In this document: positions 25,751 through 34,259 of the stretch, piece by piece
Position numbering within the stretch: the first letter of the stretch is position 1
Layout: each line of letters opens with the position of its first letter
NCBI RefSeq assembly: GCF_947500655.1
Contig: NZ_CANMSK010000006.1
Location: 1-64,000 of the forward strand
Length of the DNA: 64,000 nucleotides
Direction: 5' to 3'
DNA from: an uncultured Psychrosphaera sp.
GTDB lineage: Bacteria; Pseudomonadota; Gammaproteobacteria; Enterobacterales; Alteromonadaceae
The notes under the pieces: generated by a model
Told to the model about the DNA's origin: nothing
Seen by the model: only the letters and a program-made list of their open reading frames with translations
The model's database searches: none
Made by a program: the position numbers and the translations under genes

Positions 25751-26917
25751 AGTGACGTGCGGTGAACGTTTAACCACTTCATCATTTAATTCAATGCCAA
25801 TTCCCGGAGTATCTGGCGCTTGAAAAAAGCCGTCTACTGGCTGTGGGTCTTGGATACACAGTTCACGGTTCCAAGACTTAGTTGCATAAGTATGATGCTC
25901 ATGAATTAAGAAGTTTGGTATTGCGGTTTCTAAGTGTAATGATGCAGCTGTTGCCACAGGGCCACCACAAACGTGTGCTTGAATACGAATATCGTAAACG
26001 TCTGCGTAATCACATACTTTTTTAGCTTCAGTGAAACCACCACATAAACCAACATCTGGTTGTAAAACGTCAATGCTTTGGTCTTCAAAATACGGACGTA
26101 CATCCCAGCGATGATATAAACGTTCGCCACCAGCAATTGGCACATTTACACGGTCAGATACTTTTTTATGTACTGCGGCATTTAAGTAATTCACTGGTTC
26201 TTCATACATCATGCAGCCAACTTCTTCGACAATTGCGCCCATTTGAATTGCTGATGCGGCTCCCATTAATGAGTGAGATTCAAAGATAATATCCACATCT
26301 TCACCAACGGCTCCTCTGATGGCGCGTAATCTGTCACCAAACAAACGCATTTGCGGTTTAGTAAATAATTTAGTGCGGTCGAAAGAAGAATCACCATTTT
26401 GGTCATAAACAATTGGATCAACTTTCACTGCGTCGTAACCTTCTGCTACCGCTTTTAATGCAGCTTCTGCGTACTCAGCAGGTTCAATTAGTTTCTTAAT
26501 ATTTACATCCCAATCAAACTGTAATTGGCTGGCATAAGTGCGTAACTTGTCGTTGGTTTTACCACCTAATAGCTGGTAAACCGGAACACCAAAGGCTTTA
26601 CCTTTTATATCCCACAATGCAGTGTCGATTGCGCTCATTGCTGAGTACAATACTGGTCCACCGCCTAATCCCCAAAAGCTTTCACGTAACATGCGCGACC
26701 ATAACAATTCAGTATTAAACGGATTAAAACCAATTAATACCGCTTCTGCGATTTCTTTGATCATAGCCGCTGCGGCACTGTGTCCCCAGTCATAAGCTAA
26801 TCCTGCTTCACCAACACCACTAATACCCTCATCTGTATGAATGCGGATAAATATTGGTGTCCAAGCAGGACGTTCTGGGCAATGTATATCGAATATTTCT
26901 ACGTGAGTAATTTTCAT
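25742..26917 (-). CDS. Mandelate racemase/muconate lactonizing enzyme family dehydratase
   Basis: This 391-residue enolase-superfamily enzyme resembles the galactonate-dehydratase-like branch. The N-terminal capping domain (1-125) carries the GVGEAG loop. In the barrel, KVDP gives the general base region, ESH supplies the first metal ligand as Glu plus a His, YEEP the second and GGER the third, and QAHVCGG the catalytic His. It probably dehydrates a sugar acid to a 2-keto-3-deoxy acid. The substrate is unassigned. The class II aldolase gene lies 74 bp upstream on the same strand, so they may be co-transcribed. Confidence 0.87.
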   Translation of the reverse strand: MKITHVEIFDIHCPERPAWTPIFIRIHTDEGISGVGEAGLAYDWGHSAAAAMIKEIAEAVLIGFNPFNTELLWSRMLRESFWGLGGGPVLYSAMSAIDTALWDIKGKAFGVPVYQLLGGKTNDKLRTYASQLQFDWDVNIKKLIEPAEYAEAALKAVAEGYDAVKVDPIVYDQNGDSSFDRTKLFTKPQMRLFGDRLRAIRGAVGEDVDIIFESHSLMGAASAIQMGAIVEEVGCMMYEEPVNYLNAAVHKKVSDRVNVPIAGGERLYHRWDVRPYFEDQSIDVLQPDVGLCGGFTEAKKVCDYADVYDIRIQAHVCGGPVATAASLHLETAIPNFLIHEHHTYATKSWNRELCIQDPQPVDGFFQAPDTPGIGIELNDEVVKRSPHVTVK

Positions 26918-26991
26918 TGGGTACTCTTATTAATTTGAGTTCTTGTTCATTAGCAAACTGTTTCTAATAACTATTGCTAATAACTATTAAA

Positions 26992-27762
26992 TTATTGGTC
27001 AAAATCTGGATAAGTACGTTTTACTTTGCGCATCATGGCAGGCCATGCTTTTTGTCCGCCAGTTAAACCAGAATGAACTATGTTTGCCTGTGCTTTAATG
27101 CCATCGATAATTGTTTGATCAACTAAGATAGGTTCCATGTTCATGGACTTAACTTGAATTTGCACCTGACAAGCACGGATTAAGTCATACATATGCATGA
27201 AAGCATCACCAATAGTTAATCCCATTGTTAACGCACCATGATTACGTAACAACATAAAGTTGCAGCTGCCTAAGTCATCTTGCAGTCGTTTTATCTCGTC
27301 TTCGTTTACCGCTAAGCCTTCGTAGTCGTGATAACTCATTGAAGCCAAAGCAAACATTGAATACTGACTAAGTGGCAACAGCCCTTCTTTAACACTGGCT
27401 ACCGCAATGGTTTCATTTGTATGAACATGCAAAGCACATTGATCTTCATGACGCGCTATATGCACAGCACTATGAATAGTAAATCCAGCGGGATTAATTT
27501 TAAACGGTGTATCTGGATCTACAATATTGCCGTTAATATCAATTTTCACCAAATTGGATGCGGTGATCTCATCAAACGACAAACCAAAGGCATTAATAAG
27601 CAAATGTTCTGTACCAGGAATTCGAGCTGAAACATGAGTGTGAATTAAATCATCCCAACCATGAATAACAAACAGTCGATAACAAGCTGCAAGCTCAACT
27701 CGAGTTTGCCACTCTTGTGCTGAAACTTTATTTTTTACATTAACCGAGGGTAAATCAAACAT
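26992..27762 (-). CDS. Class II aldolase/adducin family protein
   Basis: This 256-residue protein has the metal-binding HVHTNET motif (His-x-His) in the middle and MLLRNHGALTMG with the third His, as in fuculose-phosphate and related zinc aldolases/decarboxylases. Glu73, the fuculose aldolase acid/base, cannot be placed with certainty. Together with the downstream dehydratase it suggests breakdown of a sugar or sugar acid. The order aldolase-dehydratase on the minus strand faces the amidohydrolase gene on the plus strand. Confidence 0.85.
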   Translation of the reverse strand: MFDLPSVNVKNKVSAQEWQTRVELAACYRLFVIHGWDDLIHTHVSARIPGTEHLLINAFGLSFDEITASNLVKIDINGNIVDPDTPFKINPAGFTIHSAVHIARHEDQCALHVHTNETIAVASVKEGLLPLSQYSMFALASMSYHDYEGLAVNEDEIKRLQDDLGSCNFMLLRNHGALTMGLTIGDAFMHMYDLIRACQVQIQVKSMNMEPILVDQTIIDGIKAQANIVHSGLTGGQKAWPAMMRKVKRTYPDFDQ

Positions 27763-27900
27763 GCCAAACCTTAAACAAGTTAATAATGTTAGAACTTTAA
27801 CTGACAGATAGCATTCTATAAAGAAAGATTTTCACTATGTTATGGGAAAAGTAGTAGTTTGTTGAAATAGCAGCTTGCTGTATTTAAATAGCGAATGGAA

Positions 27901-27932
27901 TTCCGGCCAAACAGTTAACTATTTGACCGGAA
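27901..27932 (-). terminator. 32-bp palindrome downstream of the malate-synthase-like gene
   Basis: The sequence starts TTCCGG, ends CCGGAA and is centred on GTTAAC. On the minus strand all 16 base pairs can form, two of them G-U wobbles; the plus strand would have C-A mismatches there. That pattern indicates an RNA hairpin of the minus-strand transcript. It starts 26 nt after the stop codon at 27958 and lacks a good U-tract, so it may be a 3' stability element rather than a terminator. Confidence 0.55.
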
Positions 27933-27957
27933 AAACTGAGGAATGATAAATAAAGAG

Positions 27958-28563
27958 TTACGCTATTTGATAATCTTTACCGTCTTTGTCTGTGAAAGCT
28001 TTTTCAACATCCACACAGCGGCATAATTGATTACCAGCAGAATCCATGACTAATTCATCATCACTGCGGATCATACTAAACCAGCGTTTACTGTTATTAA
28101 GATTGTCATCGTTCGCCGCAGCTGCAGTGCCAAATATTGCTTTTGTTGTTTCAAGTTGAATGTCATCAATTCCAGCGATATCTTTAATGCCACGAGAGCC
28201 ATTTTTGTTAAATATTAATTCAACATGAAAACCATCATTTTTTAATACAATAGAAGTAGGCTCATTTTTATGACCACTTAACGCAACAAACTGGTTTGGT
28301 GTAACTAAACCACTTTTTCTTCCGTCTGGGAAAAAAGCCAATAAATGTTTGTAGTAAATAACGTAGCTACTCACGTCTTGATGTGAACCTTGCTCTAATG
28401 GGAATACTTTATCTAAAAAGCTTTTTGAGTAGCTCATTAACTCAGTCATACGTTTTTCATTTAACGTGTTTAAGATTGATACTTCTTCATTGATAAAGCT
28501 ATCAAAACCTAAACTCTCCAACTGATTTTTGTGTGTCGTTTTCTCGTTAGTTGCCATATTCAT
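27958..28563 (-). CDS. Stand-alone malate synthase G-like accessory-domain protein, non-catalytic
   Basis: This 201-residue protein has no complete enzyme domain. Residues 39-145 line up with the inserted alpha/beta domain of malate synthase G (GlcB): SYSKSFLDKVFPLEQGSHQD, TPNQFVAL, SIVLKNDGFHVEL and GIKDIAGIDDIQLE correspond to FLDESLPLENGSYQD, TPAQFVGY, ILLKNNGLHIEL and GKDDPAHINDVIVE of GlcB as I recall it. The catalytic DCEDS segment is replaced by FGTAAAAND, and the rest of the TIM barrel is absent. GAGGAA precedes the ATG and the frame is intact, so this is an expressed gene, not a recent pseudogene. It is divergent from the ScfR-like regulator gene. Function unknown; a regulatory or ligand-binding role is inference. 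Confidence 0.72.
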   Translation of the reverse strand: MNMATNEKTTHKNQLESLGFDSFINEEVSILNTLNEKRMTELMSYSKSFLDKVFPLEQGSHQDVSSYVIYYKHLLAFFPDGRKSGLVTPNQFVALSGHKNEPTSIVLKNDGFHVELIFNKNGSRGIKDIAGIDDIQLETTKAIFGTAAAANDDNLNNSKRWFSMIRSDDELVMDSAGNQLCRCVDVEKAFTDKDGKDYQIA

Positions 28564-28660
28564 ATTTAATTCCTCAATCTCTGTTATTTATTATTTTGGT
28601 TTACCCTATTGCTTGATTGTTAGTCTAATTCAACCTAAACTAAAATTTCACAATAAAAAT

Positions 28661-28673
28661 TTTACAGTGTAAA
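28661..28673. promoter_or_regulatory. Palindromic TTTACA-G-TGTAAA site upstream of the ScfR-like gene
   Basis: TTTACAGTGTAAA is a perfect 6-bp inverted repeat around one base, 8 bp before the regulator ATG in a 118-bp divergent intergenic region. ATTTTACA is repeated directly on the far side of the site. It may be the autoregulatory operator; ScfR/RamB-type regulators bind AT-rich TTTGCAAA-like sites, so this is suggestive only. Confidence 0.4.
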
Positions 28674-28681
28674 TTTTACAA

Positions 28682-30196
28682 ATGAAACCAAATAAAAGCT
28701 TATTGAGAAAGTCACATTTCCTTGGCACTAAGATTAGAAATTTACGAAAACGTAATAAACTAACCATAGAAGACTTGTCAGCCCGTTGTGTCAGAATAGA
28801 TCCTGAGTACGCACCATCAGTGTCGTATCTATCTATGATTGAACGTGGAAAACGTGTGCCTAGTATTGATATGCTTGAAGTCGTCGCTGGCGTATTTCAA
28901 AAAAAGGTAGAATGGTTTTTAGATGATGAAGCCGATCACCAGGATATTATTCCAGACAAAGGCAGCCGTGGTGGTATCAAAGGCATGCCTTTAGAGCCTA
29001 GCTTTTTGTTTTCTAATGACATACTACAAATTGCGATACCCGAAATGCTGTCACAAACAGGTATTTCTGGGCGTCAATTTGCTCAGCTATTAATTAGGGC
29101 TCATCAAGAAAATAATCAAAATCACTTCCCCGACTTAGAACGTGCTGCTGAAGAAGTTGGATTAAAGCGTATGCCTTTGAGCATAGATGAACTCGTTGCT
29201 ATCACTAAACAACTTGGTTTAGTGATCAAGTGGTTTGATAAACTTCCTGCAGAAGCGGTAGATGAGTTAGGAATTCACTCAAAAAATGTGGTCACCTCTT
29301 ATTTTGAACTGCCTAACAAGCTGTTATTAAATCGAATATTAAAAAAATTTCCACTACGGCTTAAATACGAATTAGCCGTGCATATAGGCCACGCCGTATT
29401 ACATAATACTGATGGTGTAAAAAGTGTCATGTCTGTAGGTGGACATCAATTAAATAACCAAGAACAAATTAATCATGTTTCATCGTCAACCGTTGATCCA
29501 CAAGATATGCTGCACGCTTGGCGTGACTTTGAATCAAGCTTTTTTGCTGGTGCTTTGTTGTGCCCAAAAGTGCCGTTTAGACAGTTATTAGACCGGCATG
29601 GTTACGAAATATCTAGCCACAAAGTTGCCGAAGTATCTGCGTCTGTTGCTATGCGCCGTATGACAGCAGTGTCTCCGTATGCCCACTGGCATTATTTTGA
29701 TGCTTACTCTCCAGGGAAATTAAAAGCGGTGTATCGAGGCAATGGTATTCCACTGCCTTGGGGCAACATGCGCACCGTTGTTGATCCTTGCCAACATTGG
29801 GCGGTATTTAGAATGATAAACGCTCCCACCAAAGGTACATCCTCTGCACAGCTTTCTATTATGAATGTGGGGAATGAGCAACGAATTTATTGCTGTGAGT
29901 CTATCAATGTAAAAGATTTGGCCGGCAACAGTCATGTTGTATGCGCAGGAATTGATTTAAATCCAGCCATTGAAGCTCAAGGTAAAGATGCTTTATCAAT
30001 TGCTTATGATCTAAAACAGCTTTGCGTATCTAAAGGTGGCTCTGCTACACCATCTAAAGCAATTAAGAGTGATTTAATGAGTGTGGCTAAGATACTCAAT
30101 ATTAATTGGGTAGAACGCGGAATAGAAAGCGATGCTAAACTAATTTGCTCAAGAGGGAATGTTTGTCCACGAGATCCTAGCTGTTATGATAAATAA
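28682..30196 (+). CDS. XRE-family regulator of ScfR/DUF3612 type
   Basis: This 504-residue regulator has an N-terminal Cro/CI helix-turn-helix (about 12-70: IRNLRKRNKLTIEDLSARC...SYLSMIERGKRVPS), an IrrE-like middle region (HIGHAVLHN near residue 237) and a C-terminal domain ending in GNVCPRDPSC. It matches short-chain fatty-acyl regulators and DUF3612 proteins, which in related bacteria flank glyoxylate-bypass genes and sense acyl-CoA-type ligands. Here the divergent neighbour is the malate-synthase-like fragment rather than aceA/aceB. Confidence 0.8.
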   Translation: MKPNKSLLRKSHFLGTKIRNLRKRNKLTIEDLSARCVRIDPEYAPSVSYLSMIERGKRVPSIDMLEVVAGVFQKKVEWFLDDEADHQDIIPDKGSRGGIKGMPLEPSFLFSNDILQIAIPEMLSQTGISGRQFAQLLIRAHQENNQNHFPDLERAAEEVGLKRMPLSIDELVAITKQLGLVIKWFDKLPAEAVDELGIHSKNVVTSYFELPNKLLLNRILKKFPLRLKYELAVHIGHAVLHNTDGVKSVMSVGGHQLNNQEQINHVSSSTVDPQDMLHAWRDFESSFFAGALLCPKVPFRQLLDRHGYEISSHKVAEVSASVAMRRMTAVSPYAHWHYFDAYSPGKLKAVYRGNGIPLPWGNMRTVVDPCQHWAVFRMINAPTKGTSSAQLSIMNVGNEQRIYCCESINVKDLAGNSHVVCAGIDLNPAIEAQGKDALSIAYDLKQLCVSKGGSATPSKAIKSDLMSVAKILNINWVERGIESDAKLICSRGNVCPRDPSCYDK

Positions 30197-30319
30197 CAAT
30201 CCCAATAAACCACCAATTATTTCATTGTGTAAATAAATGTTACAGTTAAGCAATGGAATTAATTACGCTTTATTGCTATACCTTTATATGAACTTACTTT
30301 ATAGGTATTAACTCCTCCA

Positions 30320-32116
30320 ATGCATCGATTTATCTTTACGCTAATTACTATTCTTTATTTATCTGTGCAAACAGTTAGTGCAAAAGAAATCGAGCTTTCT
30401 ACATTTGAAACCAGTCCTATTGGTTCATATTTAACTTATTTTCTAGAAAAGAGTGACCAAAGACTATCTCTAAAAGATGCACAGCTAGAGTTTGATTTAG
30501 GGTCGACTTTGACTCAAAGTGGTCAAACTATTTCTAAAGGATTTAATGTTGAAACTACTTGGTTTAAAACAAGCATCAATAATAGTAATGCTTTATCCAG
30601 CCATTATCGTCTTTCAATAGAAAGTCCTTGGTTAGATTATATTGACGTTTATTTTGTTAATCCCAATGGCGAGGTAGAACATATCATTGGTGGTGATCAC
30701 TTACCTATTTCAGAGCAGCCTATTTTTAGTCGATTTTTTGCTACCGATATGCAATTTGAGCAAGGCGTAACTGATTTATATATTCGTATACAAACAGAAG
30801 CCATCATGCCAGTCCCGATTAAGTTATCAACTTTAGCCGATGCAATAACCAATGATGGCAACGACAAATTTGAATATGGATTTTTATATGGCATTTTAGT
30901 CGCACTTGCTTTGTATAATCTTGTGCTATTTTTCTCCATTAGGAAAAAGATATTCGGTTTGTATGTACTGTATATTTCAGGCTTTGTGTTAAATAGTATG
31001 TCTTACACGGGCTGGCTATTTACATTTTATACTCCACATCATGGTGTACATTTCCAAGATTATGTCGATGTGTCATTGATGATCACATACAGCATAATTG
31101 GTTTGCACTTTGGTAGAAGACTTTTAGACACACACTTATATGCACCAAATCTCAATAAAGCTATAGCTAATATTTCTAACGCAATCCCTTTTATTATTTT
31201 AGGTCTTTTTGTTATGGACCAATTACATTTAGCCACTATTGTTGCTTTCTTATTTAATACCAGTTTTGCTATTTTAACTATTACATTAGGCATTTTAGCC
31301 GTTAGAGCCAAAGCATCGGCAGCCAACCTCTATCTTATTTCGTCTGTTACAGCCGCTATATGTGTCAGTGTATCTACCGCAGCTGTAGCGGGATTACTTC
31401 CGTACAATAGCTTTACATTTAAAGCTATTGAGGTGGGAATGGCATTTGAAGGAATTATATTAGCGGTTGCATTAGCTACTCGATTTAGGGATGCGCAAAG
31501 AGATAAAGAACGTGCAGAAGAACACGCGAGAAAAGATGAGTTAACAGATATATTCAATCGCCGCGGTTTTAAATATGCTACAGCTCAATTATTCCCTCGA
31601 TTTAGACAAACCAATGAAAACTTTGCACTGTTTCTATTAGATATTGATAAATTTAAATTAGTAAATGACAAATTTGGTCATGCTACTGGTGATTTAGTGA
31701 TAATCCAAGTTACCCGCTTAATTGATAAAACAATACGCACGGAAGATATTGTGGCTCGATGGGGCGGTGAAGAATTTATCGTCTTACTCGCAATAAAAGA
31801 TGAAACTGAAGCCTTACTGCTTGCTGAAAACCTTCGCTGTGAGATTGAAAACTTAGAAACGCAATACTTTGATGAAAATGTAAAAGTAACCGCAAGTATA
31901 GGCGTTTCTATAACAAACTTTACTGGTAATAATCAGTTACGTTCAGATACGGAGATTTTTGAAAAAGCAATATCTAATGCGGATAATGCGTTATACCAAG
32001 CAAAATCTAACGGCAGAAATACTGTATGTTTTTTTAATGCTCAGAATATTGAAGGTATTACAGTGGCTGATAAAAAGAAAAAGCATACGACAAGCCATTC
32101 TCAGGTCCTCACTTAA
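30320..32116 (+). CDS. 7TMR-DISM diguanylate cyclase (GGDEF)
   Basis: This 598-residue membrane sensor synthesises cyclic di-GMP. A signal peptide (1-21, QTVSAKE) is followed by a periplasmic 7TMR-DISM extracellular domain (about 40-185), seven membrane helices (about 190-390), a short coiled coil and a GGDEF domain (about 410-575). The active-site sequence is GGEEF at residues 482-486. RxxD, the inhibitory site, is not seen five residues before it, so product inhibition may be absent. It is monocistronic, with a 6-bp hairpin (GAGATC/GATCTC, 32124-32139) after the stop. Confidence 0.9.
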   Translation: MHRFIFTLITILYLSVQTVSAKEIELSTFETSPIGSYLTYFLEKSDQRLSLKDAQLEFDLGSTLTQSGQTISKGFNVETTWFKTSINNSNALSSHYRLSIESPWLDYIDVYFVNPNGEVEHIIGGDHLPISEQPIFSRFFATDMQFEQGVTDLYIRIQTEAIMPVPIKLSTLADAITNDGNDKFEYGFLYGILVALALYNLVLFFSIRKKIFGLYVLYISGFVLNSMSYTGWLFTFYTPHHGVHFQDYVDVSLMITYSIIGLHFGRRLLDTHLYAPNLNKAIANISNAIPFIILGLFVMDQLHLATIVAFLFNTSFAILTITLGILAVRAKASAANLYLISSVTAAICVSVSTAAVAGLLPYNSFTFKAIEVGMAFEGIILAVALATRFRDAQRDKERAEEHARKDELTDIFNRRGFKYATAQLFPRFRQTNENFALFLLDIDKFKLVNDKFGHATGDLVIIQVTRLIDKTIRTEDIVARWGGEEFIVLLAIKDETEALLLAENLRCEIENLETQYFDENVKVTASIGVSITNFTGNNQLRSDTEIFEKAISNADNALYQAKSNGRNTVCFFNAQNIEGITVADKKKKHTTSHSQVLT

Positions 32117-32278
32117 TTATACAGAGATCATTAGATCTCCTTCCTACTGCACAGTTAATTTCTAACTCAATATACGTAATACCAATATTATAGAGTGTCG
32201 ATTCTTATCTGCGCTCAAATTCTAATTTCAATTTCTTATTTGCATTCATACTTGTTAAATTTTTGTACAAGATAAACC

Positions 32279-32316
32279 TTGCAACAAATACAAATGATAA
32301 CTATTATCATTTGTAT
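32279..32316 (+). promoter_or_regulatory. Fur box overlapping a sigma-70 promoter
   Basis: ATACAAATGATAA (32288-32300), CTA, TTATCATTTGTAT (32304-32316) is a 29-bp inverted repeat with perfect 13-bp arms; its core matches the 19-bp Fur consensus closely. A -35 TTGCAA (32279-32284), 17-bp spacer and -10 TATTAT (32302-32307) lie across it, so Fur binding would block the promoter. The first downstream start codon is at 32358. This points to repression in iron-replete cells. Confidence 0.85.
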
Positions 32317-32357
32317 TGAATTTATCCTAATAAATAATTTGAGCAAGAGACGCTAAT

Positions 32358-32756
32358 ATGAAACATCACTTTTTATGCCCTAATCACCGTAAAGAACTAA
32401 CGAATAAACCAACAATGGCTCTTAGAAGTTGGGCAAATACCAATGAAGCAGGGATCACACTTGCAGGGGGAGGACATCACTATGATGCACTTCCTCACTT
32501 AGGTTGTGCATTTGAAGTTGCCGAGATTATTTTAACTGAAAATTTTGTAGAGCAGAGCAAAGCCATAACCTTATTAACTGAGTCGGCTTTAACTCTATCT
32601 TCTAGTTTAAAAGTACTTGGGTATGAAGAACAACGTACGTCCGTTCTGCAGCTAACATTAAATAGGTTAAATAAAGTGAATAACGTTCGGAGTTTATTTG
32701 TAGAAAACCTAGTTCGTTTAGAGTACGCATTAACAATGACAAACACTTTGCATTAG
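32358..32756 (+). CDS. Unknown 132-residue protein, first gene of a Fur-controlled operon
   Basis: I do not recognise the family. The N-terminus HHFLCPNH has Cys and His residues that could bind metal, followed by GGGHHYDALPHLGC, another His/Cys-rich loop. Residues 52-130 are predicted to be helical and amphipathic. No signal peptide or membrane segment is seen, so it is probably cytosolic. The gene follows a Fur box by about 40 bp and precedes the CxxC protein gene by 8 bp. An iron-limitation response role is inferred from the promoter only. Confidence 0.75.
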   Translation: MKHHFLCPNHRKELTNKPTMALRSWANTNEAGITLAGGGHHYDALPHLGCAFEVAEIILTENFVEQSKAITLLTESALTLSSSLKVLGYEEQRTSVLQLTLNRLNKVNNVRSLFVENLVRLEYALTMTNTLH

Positions 32757-32764
32757 GAGTTCAA

Positions 32765-33034
32765 ATGAATTGTGATGATTGTAAACTTCAATTCAAACAT
32801 AAAGGTAATTGCGAAAATTTAGAAAATGAGGATGCTAGCGATACTGACACCTATTATTCGTTAACTATAAAGTCAGAAACATTAGCACGTTTAATACAAA
32901 GACAGCAGCTGAGTATTGCAGACTTACACTGTATGGACAGTAGCACTAAACAATTTATTCAAGGTGTATTACTGCAATGTATTTTATGTAAAACGGTACA
33001 AAGCCAGATGGCTAGAACAAACGTAAAAACTTAA
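32765..33034 (+). CDS. Unknown 89-residue Cys-rich protein, second gene of the Fur-controlled operon
   Basis: Family not recognised. The protein begins MNCDDCKLQF with CxxC, has a further Cys at NCEN, and near the C-terminus HCMD and CILCKT (CxxC). Six cysteines and several His in 89 residues suggest metal or Fe-S binding. AGGAG lies 6 bp before the ATG. The 8-bp gap to the upstream gene indicates co-transcription. It converges on acpS, overlapping its stop codon by 4 bp. Confidence 0.75.
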   Translation: MNCDDCKLQFKHKGNCENLENEDASDTDTYYSLTIKSETLARLIQRQQLSIADLHCMDSSTKQFIQGVLLQCILCKTVQSQMARTNVKT

Positions 33035-33405
33035 CTTAAAATCACTGTGGCTACTGCGTAATTTTTTTCATCACTAATGGACAATAATACACTTGTTACT
33101 AACATAGTATTGGCCAGTTCTAACGCTTTGCCTGCTAGTTCAAGTTTTGGCGCGCCTAGCTCATTATTACTAGTGATAAAGTCATGAAATGATATCCCAC
33201 GTCCAATTCCGGTTCCCAACGCTTTAGCGGCTGCCTCTTTAGCTGCCCAACGTTTGGCAAGATATCGTTCAGGCTGTGAATGCTGGTGATAAATAGCCAA
33301 CTCAGATATAGCTAATATACGCTTAGCAAAACGTTCAGAGCTGGCATTAACACTCTCAACTCTAGCTATTTCAACTATATCTGTGCCTAGACCGATAACC
33401 GACAT
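33031..33405 (-). CDS. acpS: Holo-[acyl-carrier-protein] synthase
   Basis: This 124-residue enzyme transfers the 4'-phosphopantetheine of CoA to acyl carrier protein. GLGTDIVEIARVE (6-18) holds the Mg-binding Asp, and RWAAKEAAAKALGTGIG the second metal Glu and substrate residues. It is the last gene of the pdxJ-acpS pair: TAATG overlaps the pdxJ stop and acpS start, implying translational coupling. Confidence 0.95.
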   Translation of the reverse strand: MSVIGLGTDIVEIARVESVNASSERFAKRILAISELAIYHQHSQPERYLAKRWAAKEAAAKALGTGIGRGISFHDFITSNNELGAPKLELAGKALELANTMLVTSVLLSISDEKNYAVATVILS

Positions 33406-34142
33406 TAAATACCTTGCCTAGCTTCGTTCATTAAGGTTTTCATATCACGTACTGCCGTTTCTAAACCGTCAATTGCGGCTCTGGCTATAATAGCGTGACC
33501 TATATTTAACTCATATATTTCTGTAATTTCAGCAATAGGTTTTACGTTATGATAATGCAAGCCATGACCTGCGTTTACAATAATACCTTTGCTTGCGGCG
33601 TATTTAACACCGCGAACAATTCTGTTTAATTCTTTTTGTTGTGCTTCGTCCGTAGTGGCATCAGCATAGTGGCCAGTATGGATTTCAATATAAGGAGCTC
33701 CTGATGCAACAGCCGCATCAATTTGCCCTTCGTCGGCATCAATAAACAAAGATACTTTGGCGCCAATAGCTGCTAAACGACTTACCGCGTCGGTTACTTT
33801 TTCAAGTTGACCTTTAACATCTAAGCCGCCCTCAGTGGTTAACTCTTCACGTTTCTCTGGCACTAAACATACAAACTCAGGTTTTACTTCTTCCGCAATG
33901 GCGATCATTTCATTGGTAACGGCCATTTCTAAATTCATTCTGGTTTTAATAGTCTTGGCTAATACATAAACATCACGGTCTTGGATATGGCGACGGTCTT
34001 CACGTAAGTGAATCGTAATACCGCTAGCACCTGCATGTTCAGCCACAGCTGCGGCATGAATTGGATCTGGATAGTTAGTGCCACGTGCTTGTCTTAACGT
34101 TGCAATGTGGTCAATATTCACGCCTAAATGTAATTCTGCCAT
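33405..34142 (-). CDS. pdxJ: Pyridoxine 5'-phosphate synthase
   Basis: This 245-residue TIM-barrel enzyme condenses 1-deoxyxylulose 5-phosphate with aminoacetone 3-phosphate to make pyridoxine phosphate. [17 protein letters not shown] (6-22) carries the first His and phosphate residues; [15 protein letters not shown] and [10 protein letters not shown] complete the active site. It follows recO on the minus strand after 117 bp and overlaps acpS by one base. Confidence 0.96.
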   Translation of the reverse strand: MAELHLGVNIDHIATLRQARGTNYPDPIHAAAVAEHAGASGITIHLREDRRHIQDRDVYVLAKTIKTRMNLEMAVTNEMIAIAEEVKPEFVCLVPEKREELTTEGGLDVKGQLEKVTDAVSRLAAIGAKVSLFIDADEGQIDAAVASGAPYIEIHTGHYADATTDEAQQKELNRIVRGVKYAASKGIIVNAGHGLHYHNVKPIAEITEIYELNIGHAIIARAAIDGLETAVRDMKTLMNEARQGI

Positions 34143-34259
34143 TTTATGCTCTTTCTTGTTTTGGGGCTTAATCTTTTAAACTTAGTGTTTTTAAATTCAG
34201 TATTTTTATTAAGCTTCTTTTAATTAAGATCCTTTAATTAGGATCATAAATTAAAGTAA

